Shown: positions 44,017-55,830, counted from the first letter of the stretch. The stretch: DNA of 64,000 bases from Tragulus kanchil (GCA_022376925.1 JAIOJX010000032.1:115049979-115113978); one strand, 5' to 3'. Made by a program: numbers and translations. The notes: generated by a model from the letters alone, not told the origin.

Positions 44017-44310
44017 GTGTGTTTTTATTGAACTTTTTTTTTTTTTGGCCACTTCTATTGGTCTTTCATTTATCTGTATTTGTCTGTTTTCATCCATCTT
44101 TGTTCTTTGTGTAGGCCTCCCATCGCAGTGGCCTCTCTCGCAGCAGAGCACTGGTTCTGGGCACATGCGCTCCAGAGCTCCGGCTCGGTAGTTGGACACA
44201 TCAGTCCAGTTGCTCCATGGCACGTGGGATCTTCCCAGGCCAGGGATCGAACTGGCACCCCTTCCACTGGAAGGCAGTGTCCTTACCCACTGGACCACTA
44301 GGGAAGCCCC
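44017..44310 (-). repeat. GGACACC tRNA-Glu SINE (copy 2)
   Basis: Duplicate of 42911-43204. Confidence 0.91.
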
Positions 44311-44626
44311 GTGGGTACTGTTAATGAGACTTTTCTTCTCAACAAACTAAGCCCTGAGTGTCACTGGCTTTATGTCACTTGTCCTCTTCCACATTATGAT
44401 TATCATCAGTCATAATAATTAATTTGTGATTTTTAAAAAAAAACTTTTTGCATTAAAAATATGGCTGATGGTTGAAAATACTTCAAATATAACATAAGTA
44501 TATGTACTAAACATAAAAATCACCCTTTGCTCCCTCAGTACCATTTATTATTGTTGCTTCTAGATACTTTCTAGTGATAATATAGCTTTTTTAAATATAC
44601 AAACAGTTTTTTAAAGCTTGACATTT

Positions 44627-44793
44627 GGGACTTTTCTGGTGGTCCGGTGGTTAAGACACTGTGCTCCCAATGAAGGGGGCCTGAGTTCAATCCCTGGTCA
44701 GGGAACTAGATCCCACATGCCACAACTAAGACCCAGTGGAGCCAAATAAATAAATGACCTAAAAAAACATATTTAAAAAATAAATAAATAAAT
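44627..44793 (+). repeat. CHR-1-type SINE, complete
   Basis: Perfect 14-bp TSD 'aaagcttgacattt' at 44613-44626 and 44794-44807. Tail (AAAT)n. Confidence 0.94.
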
Positions 44794-44807
44794 AAAGCTT
44801 GACATTT

Positions 44808-45300
44808 TCATTTAACAGTATATTTTGGGTATGTTATGTCAGTAAGGATTACTTCATTCTTTTTAATGGCTATATAGTATTATAATCTATGAGTTATACC
44901 ACAGATACTTAACAAGTCTTTTATTGGTGGGTATTTAGATTCACATACACTGGTGAAGCAGATGTCCTTTTATGTAAGTTTTTGCTCACCCAAACTGAGA
45001 ATACTTGTAAGATGAATTTAGAGGTGGATTGTTGGAGCAATTAACATTTTTACTAGATATGCTTAATCAATTACCCTTTGAAAAACTTATACCAAGAGCT
45101 CAGCAGTATTTTGTATTCCTATTTCCTTACTTTCTGGACAACACTGAGTATTATCATTCTTTTTTTTGGGGGGTGTGGGGGTGCCACCCTGTGCAGCTTG
45201 TGGTACCCTAATTCCGAAACCAGGAATTGAACCTTTGCTCTCGACAGAGCACAAAGTCCTGACTGGACCCTCAAGGAATTCCCCCAAGCATTATCATTCT
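44808..45300 (-). mobile_element. L1 fragment, reverse, interrupted
   Basis: 'cattctttttaatggctata' and 'tagtattataatctatgag' are the complement of the L1 3' region. Old and decayed; carries a SINE at about 45160-45286. Confidence 0.65.
45160..45286 (-). repeat. Old tRNA SINE inside L1
   Basis: 'ttttttttggggggtgtggg', 'caggaattgaacctttgctc', 'ggaccctcaaggaattccc' are a decayed head complement. TSD-like 'attatcattct' on both sides (45148 and 45290). Confidence 0.72.
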
Positions 45301-45765
45301 GAATCTTCCTTCACTGATAGATTTCAAAAGTAATATCTCCTTGTTTTAGTATGTGTTTCTCTAATTATGAGGGAATTAGAGCATATTTTGATATTATTAG
45401 CTCTTTATTCTTATTTTTCTGTGAATTATATACATATCTTTTGCTTATTTTTCGTTGGGTTCTTTTAAAAATTGCATATTTAGAGGAGTTTTTTTTTTTT
45501 TTTCCTTTTGTGAGTATATTTATTAGAGGAATTCTTTTTATGTTAAGTACTTTGTCCTCCAACAAATGCGGTATTCCCAACATCAGCTCATTGATTGTAG
45601 ATTACAGAGCTTCATATTGGGTAGTTCAGCCTACTTATTACTTTCTAGATGAGGAAACTGAGCCCCATAGGGTTTGTGACTGTTTTGTGTGTGTGAGCAG
45701 ACAGTGACCGAGCTAAACCAGCATCAGATTTCCTTGCTTCCAGCTTGGTGCTTGTTCCATTATGC
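45301..45765. other. Unique DNA with ancient-repeat trace
   Basis: 'ttctagatgaggaaactgag' (about 45645) is a MIR/MER-era word. No gene recognised. Confidence 0.45.
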
Positions 45766-45779
45766 CATGCTGTTTTGTT

Positions 45780-46061
45780 TTGTTTTGTTTTTTTCAATTT
45801 TGTTCTCTTGTATTGGCTTTTCTATTTATTTATTTTCATCCATCTTTATTCTTGGTCCTGTGCGGGCCTCCCATCACAAGTGGCCTCTCTCGTTGCAGAG
45901 CACACACTCTGGGTGCATGTGCTCCAGAGCGCTAGCTCGTAATTGGACACACCAGTGCAGCTGCTCCACAGCATGTGGGATCTTCCCAGGCCAGGGATGG
46001 AACCAGCACCCCTTGCACTGCAAGGCAGACTCTTTACCCACTGGACCACCAAGGAAGCCCC
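45780..46061 (-). repeat. tRNA-Glu SINE, first of a three-SINE stack
   Basis: 'gagtcctcc'-like subtype ('ggcagactctttacccactg'). Target word 'catgctgttt' before (45766) and 'catgctgttg' after (46062). Confidence 0.9.
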
Positions 46062-46070
46062 CATGCTGTT

Positions 46071-46380
46071 GTTTTTTTTTCTTTGGCGGGGGCACTATTC
46101 TGGGTTTTCACTGCTGCTGCAGGCTCTTCTCTAGTTGCAGGGAGTGGGGGATACTCTCTAACTGAGGTGAGCAGGTTCTTGTGGAGGTGACTTTCTTGTT
46201 GTGGAATTCAGGCTCTAGGACACACAGGCTTCAGTAGTTGTGGCACATGGGCTCAATAGTTGTGGCTCATGGGCTTAGTTGCTCCGCAGCATGTGGGATC
46301 TTCCTGGATCAGGGATTGAACTCGTGTCTCCTGCATTGGCAGGCAAACTCTTCACCACTGAGCTACCAGGGAAGCCCCCC
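46071..46380 (-). repeat. CHR-2-type SINE, second of a three-SINE stack
   Basis: 'tctctagttgcagggagtgg', 'cttcagtagttgtggcacat', 'cttagttgctccgcagcat', 'ctgagctaccagggaagcc'. Bounded by 'atgctgttg' (46063) and 'atgctgttt' (46382). Confidence 0.9.
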
Positions 46381-46388
46381 AATGCTGT

Positions 46389-46699
46389 TTTTTTTGGGGG
46401 GGTGTGTGGGGCGTGTTGAGGAGGGAAGGGGGTGGGCGGGCCACTTCTATTGGTCTTTCATTTATCTATTTTCATCCATCTTTATTCTTTGGCCCGCGTG
46501 GGCCCCGCATCGCAGCGGCCTCTGTTGTCGCAGAGCACCGGCTCTGGGCACATGCGCTCCAGAGCTCTGGCTCGGTAACTGGACACATCGGTCCAGCAGC
46601 TCCGTGGCACGTGGGATCTTCCCAGGCCAGGGATCGAACCGGCGCTCCTTGCACTACGGGGTGGTGTCCTTACCGTCTGGACTACCAGGGAAGCCCCCC
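46389..46699 (-). repeat. GGACACC SINE, third of a three-SINE stack
   Basis: Full-length. Bounded by 'atgctgttt' (46382) and 'atgctattt' (46701). Same orientation as the other two. Confidence 0.92.
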
Positions 46700-46710
46700 T
46701 ATGCTATTTT

Positions 46711-46943
46711 TAAAGGCTTTCCCCCTTTCCTCTTCCAATGCTTTTTGCCAATAGGTCTTGCCACAGTCAGATAGATCATGATAAACTTAGAGATTTACAA
46801 GAGTGGTATTAAAGTTTGAGAAGCTACAGCGTTATTCCCAGTAGACTTCACAGGTGTTGGATTGTCTCTAATCCATGCACAACTATACTAGCTATGTTCA
46901 TGTCATTTCATTTGTTTTTTTAAAAAAATGTTTTGTTTTGTAG
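46711..46943 (+). other. End of upstream intron (inferred TESK2)
   Basis: AT-rich. The last bases, 'atgttttgttttgtag' (46929-46943), form the acceptor of the exon that follows. Confidence 0.6.
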
Positions 46944-46992
46944 GTTCATGGGGGTGTGTGTACATCAAGGACAGTTGCATGCACTCACAGAG
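46944..46992 (+). CDS. TESK2: Exon of testis-specific kinase 2 (kinase domain), partial gene
   Basis: A 49-bp segment bounded by a T-rich acceptor ending 'ttttgttttgtag' and the consensus donor 'agag/gtaaga'. In frame 2 it encodes FMGVCVHQGQLHALTE, with a leading G completing the previous codon and the last codon complete at the donor (intron phases 2 and 0). I recognise this as the TESK-family kinase N-lobe, the strand after 'HPNILR' and before the hinge. TESK kinases are LIMK-related dual-specificity kinases that phosphorylate cofilin and act on actin (established knowledge). TESK1 shares nearly the same words, but its gene is compact, whereas no neighbouring exon is seen for more than 15 kb on either side, which favours TESK2. 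No stop or frameshift. The other two frames show nothing recognisable. Assignment rests on memory of the protein, not on a search. Confidence 0.72.
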
Positions 46993-47530
46993 GTAAGATT
47001 TTAATCAGCGTGATGAAATGACTTCTTTACCTTAGTTTCACATTTATGGTTCCACTCTGTTGCTTGCATATGTATGCATTTATGTTTATGCAAAATGGCA
47101 TTGTTAGCAATGCTTTCTTCTAGAGCCTTATCTTATTTGCCATATCTCTTAATACTCTTAGATTCCCTAATAACACCTGGTGAATATTTTGAGAATGAGT
47201 GCTCCAGTATCATATTGGTTTTTGCTGCCTGGATGATCCCCTCCTAAACTAAGGGATGAAATCACTTGGCTGTAGGCTCTATCATGGTGACAGATTCCCA
47301 GACTACTCAATAATGTTTAGGGTCCTGATCTAAAATTCCACCGTTGCTGTTCCAGTTTCCTCATTGGAGGAAAGTACTCCTTGTAGAGTTTGCATTTCTA
47401 TTCTCATTTCATTTTTAGCCTCTGCTAGGCAGGTAAGTATGTGATGATCACTACTTAGCCTCTGAGGACCAGAAAATTCCCTCTAGAATTTAGGTACTGA
47501 GTTAACCAGCTTCAGAATTTGCTCAAGTGC
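46993..47530 (+). other. Start of downstream intron (inferred TESK2)
   Basis: Begins 'gtaagattttaatcagcg'. Single-copy, AT-rich, no further exon recognised. Confidence 0.6.
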
Positions 47531-49617
47531 TTCTTAGAAACATAGATTCCTAGAATATTCTAAATTTGTAGATCTTCATAAGGCTCATCTGTATTCTTGA
47601 CAACTCTTCAGATTCTATGCTCTAGGATGTTTTCACACTTTTCCTTGAAAAGTAAGCACCAAAATGCAAAGTGAAGAAATTTAGGAAGGAAAATTGTTCA
47701 ACAGAATTTCTAAGAGCATTGGTTTCCTACTTGGTACCTGGTATTAATCCTTAATATCTTATCAAGGAGGATCTTGTGTGCCTCATACTATGTCTTTTTT
47801 CTTTTTTCTCAATTACTGAGGACACCAGAATGCAGGATATATGTAGCTATGTCCTGCCTCTTATATGGAAGGCCAAAGAAAGTAGTTTAGTAAGGTAGCG
47901 AAGAGCATGGGCTCTGTAGAACTGATTTCTTAGATTTGAATTTCCCTGTACTGCAATGTTTTGATTTGTAAGATGGGAATAATAATAGTAGTACCTATCC
48001 CAAGGAGTCTAGATAGAGAACTATAGCTGACTGCTCAAGTACTTGATTTTTAAAAGTCCAGTGGGAAAGGCAGATTGAGGAATAGCTAAGGAGACAGGAA
48101 GAAAATCAGGAGTGTGTTGCCTGGACTAGGAAGAAAGGGACTCCAAGGAGGAAGAAGTCATTGTGTAATTGTGGCAAATGCTGTTGGTAAGATTATGACC
48201 ACAGTGATACTGTGAGAATGAAATATAAAATGCTTTCATGGACCAGTCCTCCTGAACTCCTTGACTTGTCAGTATTTTTATTTATTACTTAGTCCTATAC
48301 TGCTGTTTATGTCATTTTTTAAAAAAAATATTACATAGTATAATATAACAGAAAAACACGCATATGGAAAGGGTATATCTCACTAGGTTTTCACAAATGA
48401 ACACACCCATAACCAGCATCCTGGATCAAGAAACATTTTCAGTGTATTTCTTTTCTCAGAAGTGAGTTTATATATTCTTCAGAGACAAACTCTCTCCTCT
48501 ACAACCTTCTGTCGACCAGAGCTCTGACACTAATCAGCTAATAAACACCTGTAAAAGCAGGGGTTGAGTTTTAATTTATCATTGGCCTTCTTAGAAACAT
48601 AGATTCCTAGAATATTCTAAATTTGTAGATCTTCATAAGGCTCATCTGTATTCTTGACAACTCTTCAGATTCTATGCTCTAGGATGTTTTCACACTTTTC
48701 CTTGAAAAGTAAGCACCAAAATGCAAAGTGAAGAAATTTAGGAAGGAAAATTGTTCAACAGAATTTCTAAGAGCATTGGTTTCCTACTTGGTACCTGGTA
48801 TTAATCCTTAATATCTTATCAAGGAGGATCTTGTGTGCCTCATACTATGTCTTTTTTCTTTTTTCTCAATTACTGAGGACACCAGAATGCAGGATATATG
48901 TAGCTATGTCCTGCCTCTTATATGGAAGGCCAAAGAAAGTAGTTTAGTAAGGTAGCGAAGAGCATGGGCTCTGTAGAACTGATTTCTTAGATTTGAATTT
49001 CCCTGTACTGCAATGTTTTGATTTGTAAGATGGGAATAATAATAGTAGTACCTATCCCAAGGAGTCTAGATAGAGAACTATAGCTGACTGCTCAAGTACT
49101 TGATTTTTAAAAGTCCAGTGGGAAAGGCAGATTGAGGAATAGCTAAGGAGACAGGAAGAAAATCAGGAGTGTGTTGCCTGGACTAGGAAGAAAGGGACTC
49201 CAAGGAGGAAGAAGTCATTGTGTAATTGTGGCAAATGCTGTTGGTAAGATTATGACCACAGTGATACTGTGAGAATGAAATATAAAATGCTTTCATGGAC
49301 CAGTCCCTCCTGAACTCCTTGACTTGTCAGTATTTTTATTTATTACTTAGTCCTATACTGCTGTTTATGTCATTTTTTAAAAAAAATATTACATAGTATA
49401 ATATAACAGAAAAACACGCATATGGAAAGGGTATATCTCACTAGGTTTTCACAAATGAACACACCCATAACCAGCATCCTGGATCAAGAAACATTTTCAG
49501 TGTATTTCTTTTCTCAGAAGTGAGTTTATATATTCTTCAGAGACAAACTCTCTCCTCTACAACCTTCTGTCGACCAGAGCTCTGACACTAATCAGCTAAT
49601 AAACACCTGTAAAAGCA
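47531..49617. repeat. Tandem duplication 18 (unit 1057-1058 bp)
   Basis: Positions 47531-48559 recur at 48588-49617, with 28 bp of unrelated or garbled filler between. One added C ('cagtcctcc' versus 'cagtccctcc'). Contains no SINE. Confidence 0.93.
47880..48010 (+). repeat. MIR fragment (copy 1)
   Basis: 'gcgaagagcatgggctctg', 'tagatttgaatttccctg', 'gtaagatgggaataataata', 'gtacctatcccaaggag'. Copy at 48937-49067. Confidence 0.75.
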
Positions 49618-50630
49618 TTTGTTGCGCTTCCTGTTTGTATCATTGTTTTCTGAAATGTGAGTTCATTAGAAGAGCCTGTGTGTTAGTTTTACTGACAAAT
49701 GAGAATATGCTTTAAAGTCTGTGATGATGTCTCAAATTTGAAAGTGAATGTAGTGGCAATGGCAAAATGAATGATTATAGTGCAACATTCTTTTGGCCAT
49801 GTTGCTCTTAAATGATATTTTCTGTTGCTTAGTAGCTTGTTTATAGTCACATACAACATATAGTAAGTGCTATGTGAGTTTATTTCCAGTATCATTAATG
49901 AGATATTGGTACAACTTACGACACTAATAATCTTTATTATGATGTTAATAGGCTGAAGATCATGAAGCCCAAATATCCAAATGTTCTTGCTTGTTTTCAG
50001 AAGGGGATCAATAAAGGCCATCATGGCATAGATTTCTGGAGACTCCTAGGTTTAATTGCCTTATAATTTGACTTGACAGCACAGCTATTGGTTTCACTAA
50101 GGATCATAAAAATAAATCACTAATAACATCAAGCACACTGCATGGAACTTGGATGATGTTTAGTACATGTTTCTTGGTTGGTAGAATGCCTGCCCTCCAC
50201 AGTAAGCACCATTCCTTATTTCTCTCAAAATAGTTTGTCAGTAATTACAGTAGATAAGCATAGCTCTGATTGATGCCTATAAAGTATTGATATTATTATG
50301 AAGAATATTTCTCATATACAATAGTGATATAGACTTTTCTAGGCTTCAGCCATTTCAAGTTTTCATTGAAATTATAGACATCAGTTGAACTTGGAGCAGT
50401 CAGACATTTAGGTGTGTTTTTTAAATTACTTATAGTAAGGGTAGACTTGTCAGTTTTTAAATTAGTATTTGTTAAAGAGAAAGCAGTTTGATGAAAGATC
50501 AGGCACTTTCAAATTTAACGAGTTGAATTAAGAATCCAAAAGTGTCTTTGGCTCAGAAGACTTAACCTTGTCTTTCATTTAGTCACGAGTATCAAGGAAG
50601 TGGAATATCTTGGTTTTTAAAGACAGAATA
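49618..50630. other. Intronic DNA, nothing recognised
   Basis: About 1 kb AT-rich. The minus-strand open frame of 111 codons at 49689-50024 has no recognisable product and no splice context. Confidence 0.5.
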
Positions 50631-51060
50631 TGTAACGCTATGGTCAGATAGCTATTGCTGTATAATATCCAACCACAGAAGCATGAAGCAATAAACATTT
50701 ATTTCTCATACCTCTGCTGGTTCAGCTAAGCTGAACTTGGCCCAGTTGGGCAGTTTTGCTGCTCTCTCTCATGCTCAGTCACATATCTGCAGGTCTGCTG
50801 GTGGTCTGCTCTAGGCTGGGCTTTGTGGGGCACTTGGCTCCAGCTGTTTCTCATTCTCTTCTGAGACCAGTGGGCTAACTTAGACATGTCCTTTATAAGA
50901 TGATACCAGAATAGCAAGAGTGTGCCAGCCCATTTGCACAAAGTGCTGTTCATGATTCTACTTATTTCAAGTTTGCTTGGCCAACATCCCATTGGACGAA
51001 GCAAGTCACATGCCTGAATCCACACTGGGATCATACTGCAAAGTTACAGGTCAAAGAATA
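50631..51060 (+). repeat. Ancient mammalian interspersed repeat (family uncertain)
   Basis: 'agatagctattgctgtataa', 'caataaacatttatttctca', 'tctgctctaggctgggcttt' and 'cattggacgaagcaagtcac' follow, in order, a common old mammalian MER/LTR-type repeat. I cannot name it securely. The 102-codon minus frame at 50726-51034 is inside it. Confidence 0.6.
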
Positions 51061-51189
51061 TTGATTCAATAAAGGGTGAAGAATTAGAACCTTTGTTGCA
51101 GTATCTCATACTCTATACATATCCCAGTCAGCACATCATAATTATTTGTATTTCACTTGAGGATAAAGACTTGGCTCTCCTTTTAAAAA

Positions 51190-51400
51190 TCATAGCTATC
51201 AGTTATTAAATACCCACTATGGGCTAAGTGCTCTGCTTGGTGCTTTATATATTAGCCATAATTATCACAATTATGTAGTCCTATTTCTTCCATTTTATAG
51301 ATGAGAAAACTAAGGCTTAGAGAAATTAAGTGACTTCCTCAATGTAGGATTTGGATCCTGGTTCATCTGACTTCAAAACCTATACTCAAACAAACAAACA
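51190..51400 (+). repeat. Ancient mammalian repeat (MIR/MER era)
   Basis: 'tacccactatgggctaagtg', 'cattttatagatgagaaaac', 'gcttagagaaattaagtgac'. Same class as 35262-35460. Followed by a short (CAAA)n run. Confidence 0.65.
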
Positions 51401-51539
51401 AAAAAAAACACCTTATACTCTTTTCATTACAACATGCTGTCCTTAATCCACTTATGTGTCCCTGCAGTGCTGAGGATAGGTTCTTGTATGTGTAATACTT
51501 GTAGTATTTGTAGAATTCGATTCTGACTAACTTTGTATA

Positions 51540-51790
51540 TTTTGGGTTATTTGGGAAAGCTGTTTTCTGGTTATTGGATATATTAGAATATATTTGAGTG
51601 CAAATAATAGAAAATAGTTAAATAGCCTTAAGAGAAGGACTCATATAAACTGGAATTCCAGCAGTTTCTTAGGTTAGAGCTTGGTATAATTCAGCAGTTA
51701 GATAGATGTTATCTAGAGACCCCCACCTCTTTCCATTTCTTTGATCTATGCTTACATTGTCAGCTTCATCCTAAGGTTGACTGTCATTCA
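51540..51790 (+). repeat. Probable ancient repeat fragment
   Basis: 'gtgcaaataatagaaaatag' and 'aagagaaggactcatataaa' are reminiscent of a decayed mammalian element. Weak. Confidence 0.35.
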
Positions 51791-51954
51791 CAATTGAAAA
51801 GTAACTACCACTGACTTACATGCTATATGTTTTCTTGTTTCATATTCAATTTGAGGGGCTTGTCAAAGAGAGAAGAGATGCTTCCAGATTATACATCATC
51901 TCATAATGTTTTTTATGGGTTTTTGGGGTGGGGTTTGTTTTATTTTTTACTTTG

Positions 51955-52435
51955 TTAAGAAAAGCACAAAGAAGGATATGTCCTCATAGTCAAATGGTTT
52001 GGGGAACCTTTTTGGGGGGACCTCTTTGTGCAGAACCTCTTAGTGACTAGATGATTGGGAAGTTGGTGGATGAGTGGAGTAAAAGGTTGTGGGGTAGGGG
52101 CCTCAAGTGACAATACTCTGGTCAAGGGAATCAGCAAAAGAGTTGCTTGGTGGATAAGATGTTTTGCAGTCTTTCTTGCCATTTCTGCCATGGAGAAAGT
52201 CTTGTTTTTTTCCCACTGTGGCAATAAGAAGCACTTAGCTATACATAGAGCAATTGCTTGGTCTCTTAACAGCAAAGTCACCTCAGCTAGGCAGATTCTT
52301 GGTACTGAAAGAAATGCTCTTTGCTCATGTGAATGGTCAGGCCTGCAGGTGGCTGAAGAGAATTTTTTCATTCACATAGCTCTCATCCTCTTCTCATTCA
52401 CCATTTCCATTGCCTCCCCCAACCTTCCTTACTAA
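51955..52435. other. Overlapping antisense open frames, no product recognised
   Basis: A 138-codon frame on the minus strand (51955-52371) and a 126-codon frame on the plus strand (52055-52435) overlap. Neither shows a domain, signal peptide or splice context I can recognise. Possibly a decayed retrosequence or chance. Confidence 0.2.
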
Positions 52436-52565
52436 AGAAGAGTTACTTTGGAAATTCCTTGCTTATGTGGGTTGATATGTGTTGTTTCTGAGTTAGTTGC
52501 TGTCAGACCTGTAAGAAGCTGTATATAATCAGAGAGCTTACAACGAAAGGAAACTCTGTGGGTTC

Positions 52566-54804
52566 AGTGACCAAGCTTATGCATTATTTATAAAAACGAG
52601 CAGCCAGACCCCGATTCCAGTTTCTTGGTGTACTGTGATATTGCTGTTAGTTTTGCCTACTGCTTTTCTCATTTTTGTGTGACCCAGTATAGAGTATTTT
52701 CCTGGTCTTTCTTACTTTGAGACAAATACAAAGTTGTCTGGTGCCTGCCTTGGGTTAATTTTGGCAGCATATCCATACCCTCTATCTTTCAAACATGTGG
52801 CTGCCTTTCTGTCCCTGGTCTGTCTTTGTTTCAGTTTGATATGCTACTACATAGGTAATCTTCATTAGGCATACTTTGGTAATGTGATGCTTCTGTTTAA
52901 AAACTTCTATTTAGCATTCTAGACTCTAATTGGATTTCAGAATTGGAATTGCTCTCTTTGGTTAGTGGGTCTTTTTTGCTATCTTCTACACGTGCTGACC
53001 TTAGATATGCCTTCCAGGACCTGGGAAGCCCTCATCTCTCTTCTTCCTTCCACTTTCCAAGTAATGTCAAATTTCAAGTTCTTTAGTGGAGCTCAGTCTC
53101 TTAAATAAGGTCTGTATAATGCCCTGTGTGGTTGGGCCCATAGTACATGTAGGAAAGCTGTATTGACTCCAGTGGAAAGAGCTAGCAGTCAAAAATAGTT
53201 GAAATGTTACATCTCAAGTCTTTTCACAATTAGAAGTTTATTTCATTTATACTTATAAAAATAGTTGAAGCATTTCTATGAATAAACGTTGGGAGTCTTC
53301 TGAAAAAATGCAGCTTTTATTTAACTTTTTGGTTTGGTCATTTAGTAATTTTAAAAATCTCTAAATAAATTGTGGTACATGTTTCCTGCCTTTATTTTTA
53401 GTAACTCCCTAAGACACTTGAGAAATAAGAATTTGAGGTTGGAAGTCTAACCCACAAATAAAAGAAGAGTTCATTTAGTTTACTTTTTTTTTTTTTTTAA
53501 AGAAGTTTCCCCTTGACTTCCTAGCATACCTCTAGCTCATTTAGTTGCTAAAAATATATTACATATGTTTACTGGCTCCCACTATGTGTCCAGCACTACT
53601 GCAAGTATTAGGAATACAACAATGGACAAATAGTGATCTCTACCTCATGAAAATTACATTGAAAAGAGGGGTCATTTAGTCTCTGGGTTTAGTTTTGAAT
53701 CTTGGCGTCGTCAGTGACAAGCTTATGCATTATTTATAAACGAGCAGCCAGACCGATTCCAGTTTCTTGGTGTACTGTGATATTGCTGTTAGTTTTGCCT
53801 ACTGCTTTTCTCATTTTTGTGTGACCCAGTATAGAGTATTTTCCTGGTCTTTCTTACTTTGAGACAAATACAAAGTTGTCTGGTGCCTGCCTTGGGTTAA
53901 TTTTGGCAGCATATCCATACCCTCTATCTTTCAAACATGTGGCTGCCTTTCTGTCCCTGGTCTGTCTTTGTTTCAGTTTGATATGCTACTACATAGGTAA
54001 TCTTCATTAGGCATACTTTGGTAATGTGATGCTTCTGTTTAAAAACTTCTATTTAGCATTCTAGACTCTAATTGGATTTCAGAATTGGAATTGCTCTCTT
54101 TGGTTAGTGGGTCTTTTTTGCTATCTTCTACACGTGCTGACCTTAGATATGCCTTCCAGGACCTGGGAAGCCCTCATCTCTCTTCTTCCTTCCACTTTCC
54201 AAGTAATGTCAAATTTCAAGTTCTTTAGTGGAGCTCAGTCTCTTAAATAAGGTCTGTATAATGCCCTGTGTGGTTGGGCCCATAGTACATGTAGGAAAGC
54301 TGTATTGACTCCAGTGGAAAGAGCTAGCAGTCAAAAATAGTTGAAATGTTACATCTCAAGTCTTTTCACAATTAGAAGTTTATTTCATTTATACTTATAA
54401 AAATAGTTGAAGCATTTCTATGAATAAACGTTGGGAGTCTTCTGAAAAAATGCAGCTTTTATTTAACTTTTTGGTTTGGTCATTTAGTAATTTTAAAAAT
54501 CTCTAAATAAATTGTGGTACATGTTTCCTGCCTTTATTTTTAGTAACTCCCTAAGACACTTGAGAAATAAGAATTTGAGGTTGGAAGTCTAACCCACAAA
54601 TAAAAGAAGAGTTCATTTAGTTTACTTTTTTTTTTTTTTTAAAGAAGTTTCCCCTTGACTTCCTAGCATACCTCTAGCTCATTTAGTTGCTAAAAATATA
54701 TTACATATGTTTACTGGCTCCCACTATGTGTCCAGCACTACTGCAAGTATTAGGAATACAACAATGGACAAATAGTGATCTCTACCCTCATGAAAATTAC
54801 ATTG
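52566..54804. repeat. Tandem duplication 19 (unit 1142-1146 bp)
   Basis: Positions 52566-53660 recur at 53712-54804. Copy 2 starts with losses ('tataaacgagc' versus 'tataaaaacgagc'; 'gaccgatt' versus 'gaccccgatt'). Copy 1 ends in 51 bp (53661-53711) that look like a compressed version of the true continuation ('agttttgaatct' is shared with 54886). Confidence 0.93.
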
Positions 54805-54849
54805 TAATCATCAGGGGTGGGCAGAGGGGTTAGACTAAACAAGAAAACA

Positions 54850-55480
54850 AATTGTATATATGTGCTCTGGGGTTTGCAGTTTTGAATCTGTGGATAGAGG
54901 AGGTATCACAGAAGGAGCAAAAATTAAGGAGGTAATGAAACTAGTTATGTGATTATCTGGGGGAAAAGTATTCTAGGCAGTGGAAACATCAAATGTAAAG
55001 ACATGGAGACAGAAATGGCTGGTGCCAGATGTGGTCAAAGAACTCCTAAGACAGTCGTGTGGCTGCAGCAGAAAGAGCAAAACGAATAGAGCAGACCGAG
55101 GTCAGAGAATGTACATGGGCCAGAGCCCGCACAGTGCCTCATAGACCATTGGAAGAGCTTCCACTCTCATTCAGGATGAATTGAGAAGTCTTTGGAGGTT
55201 TTTGAGTAGAGTTATGACATAATGTGACTTACCTTTTAACAGGATCACCCTGGCTACTGTGTGGTAAATAGACTGAAAAGGAGGCAAAGGTGAAAGCAGA
55301 AAGACTAGTTAAGAGAGACTATTGCAACAGAGCCCATGCAATAAATAGAGACTATGTGAAAAAGGTGAGAGGTGATGGTGACTGAAACCAGAGTAGTAAC
55401 AGTGAACCTCACGATTCTGAATCTATTTTGAAAGCAGAGAAAACATGGGGAAGGAGATGGGAGGGAAGTTCAAGAGAATG
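54850..55480 (+). repeat. Ancient mammalian interspersed repeat, left part
   Basis: 'agtattctaggcagtggaaa', 'gtaaagacatggagacagaa', 'gtttttgagtagagttatga', 'aggatcaccctggctactgt', 'gaggcaaaggtgaaagcaga' in order. An old family, also at 20111 and 30360. Split by an L1 3' end. Confidence 0.6.
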
Positions 55481-55580
55481 AGGTTGTATGTATACCTATG
55501 GTGATTCATGTTGATGTTTGGCAGAAAACAAAATTCTGTAAAGCAATTATCCTTCAGTTCAAAAAGTAAATTAATTAGAG
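55478..55580 (+). mobile_element. Short L1 3' end
   Basis: 'gtatgtatacctatggtgat', 'tcatgttgatgtttggcaga', 'tgtaaagcaattatccttca' are the end of the artiodactyl L1. About 100 bp only. The left edge of duplication 20 falls in it. Confidence 0.82.
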
Positions 55581-55619
55581 GGGTAAAAGACAAAACAAAC
55601 AAAAAAGTAAAGAAAACAA

Positions 55620-55830
55620 ACTTTCCTGATGCATTGGGTCAGAGATGCGAGAAAATGAAATAACTCAAAGATAACTGAAGTTTGGGGCCTGAACATCTGA
55701 AGGACAGAGTTTCTGTTAACGGAGATGGGGAAAGCTTCAGGGGGTACAAGATGGAAGATAATCAAGAAGCCAGTTTTGAGTAGATTGAGATATTTATTGG
55801 ACATCTAAGTGGAGATAACTTCATAAAGCA
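55620..55830 (+). repeat. Ancient mammalian interspersed repeat, right part
   Basis: 'cctgaacatctgaaggacag', 'ttaacggagatggggaaagc', 'ttattggacatctaagtgga' continue the element at 54850 after the L1 insert. Copy at 56695-56905. Confidence 0.58.

Larger units (their letters stand above)
42550..44761. repeat. Tandem duplication 17 (unit 1106 bp)
   Basis: Positions 42550-43655 recur at 43656-44761 with no filler. The joint falls in the A-rich tail of a CHR-1 SINE ('gacctaaagtctg'). Positions 42550-42680 are also the end of duplication 16, so this stretch is present three times. Confidence 0.95.
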
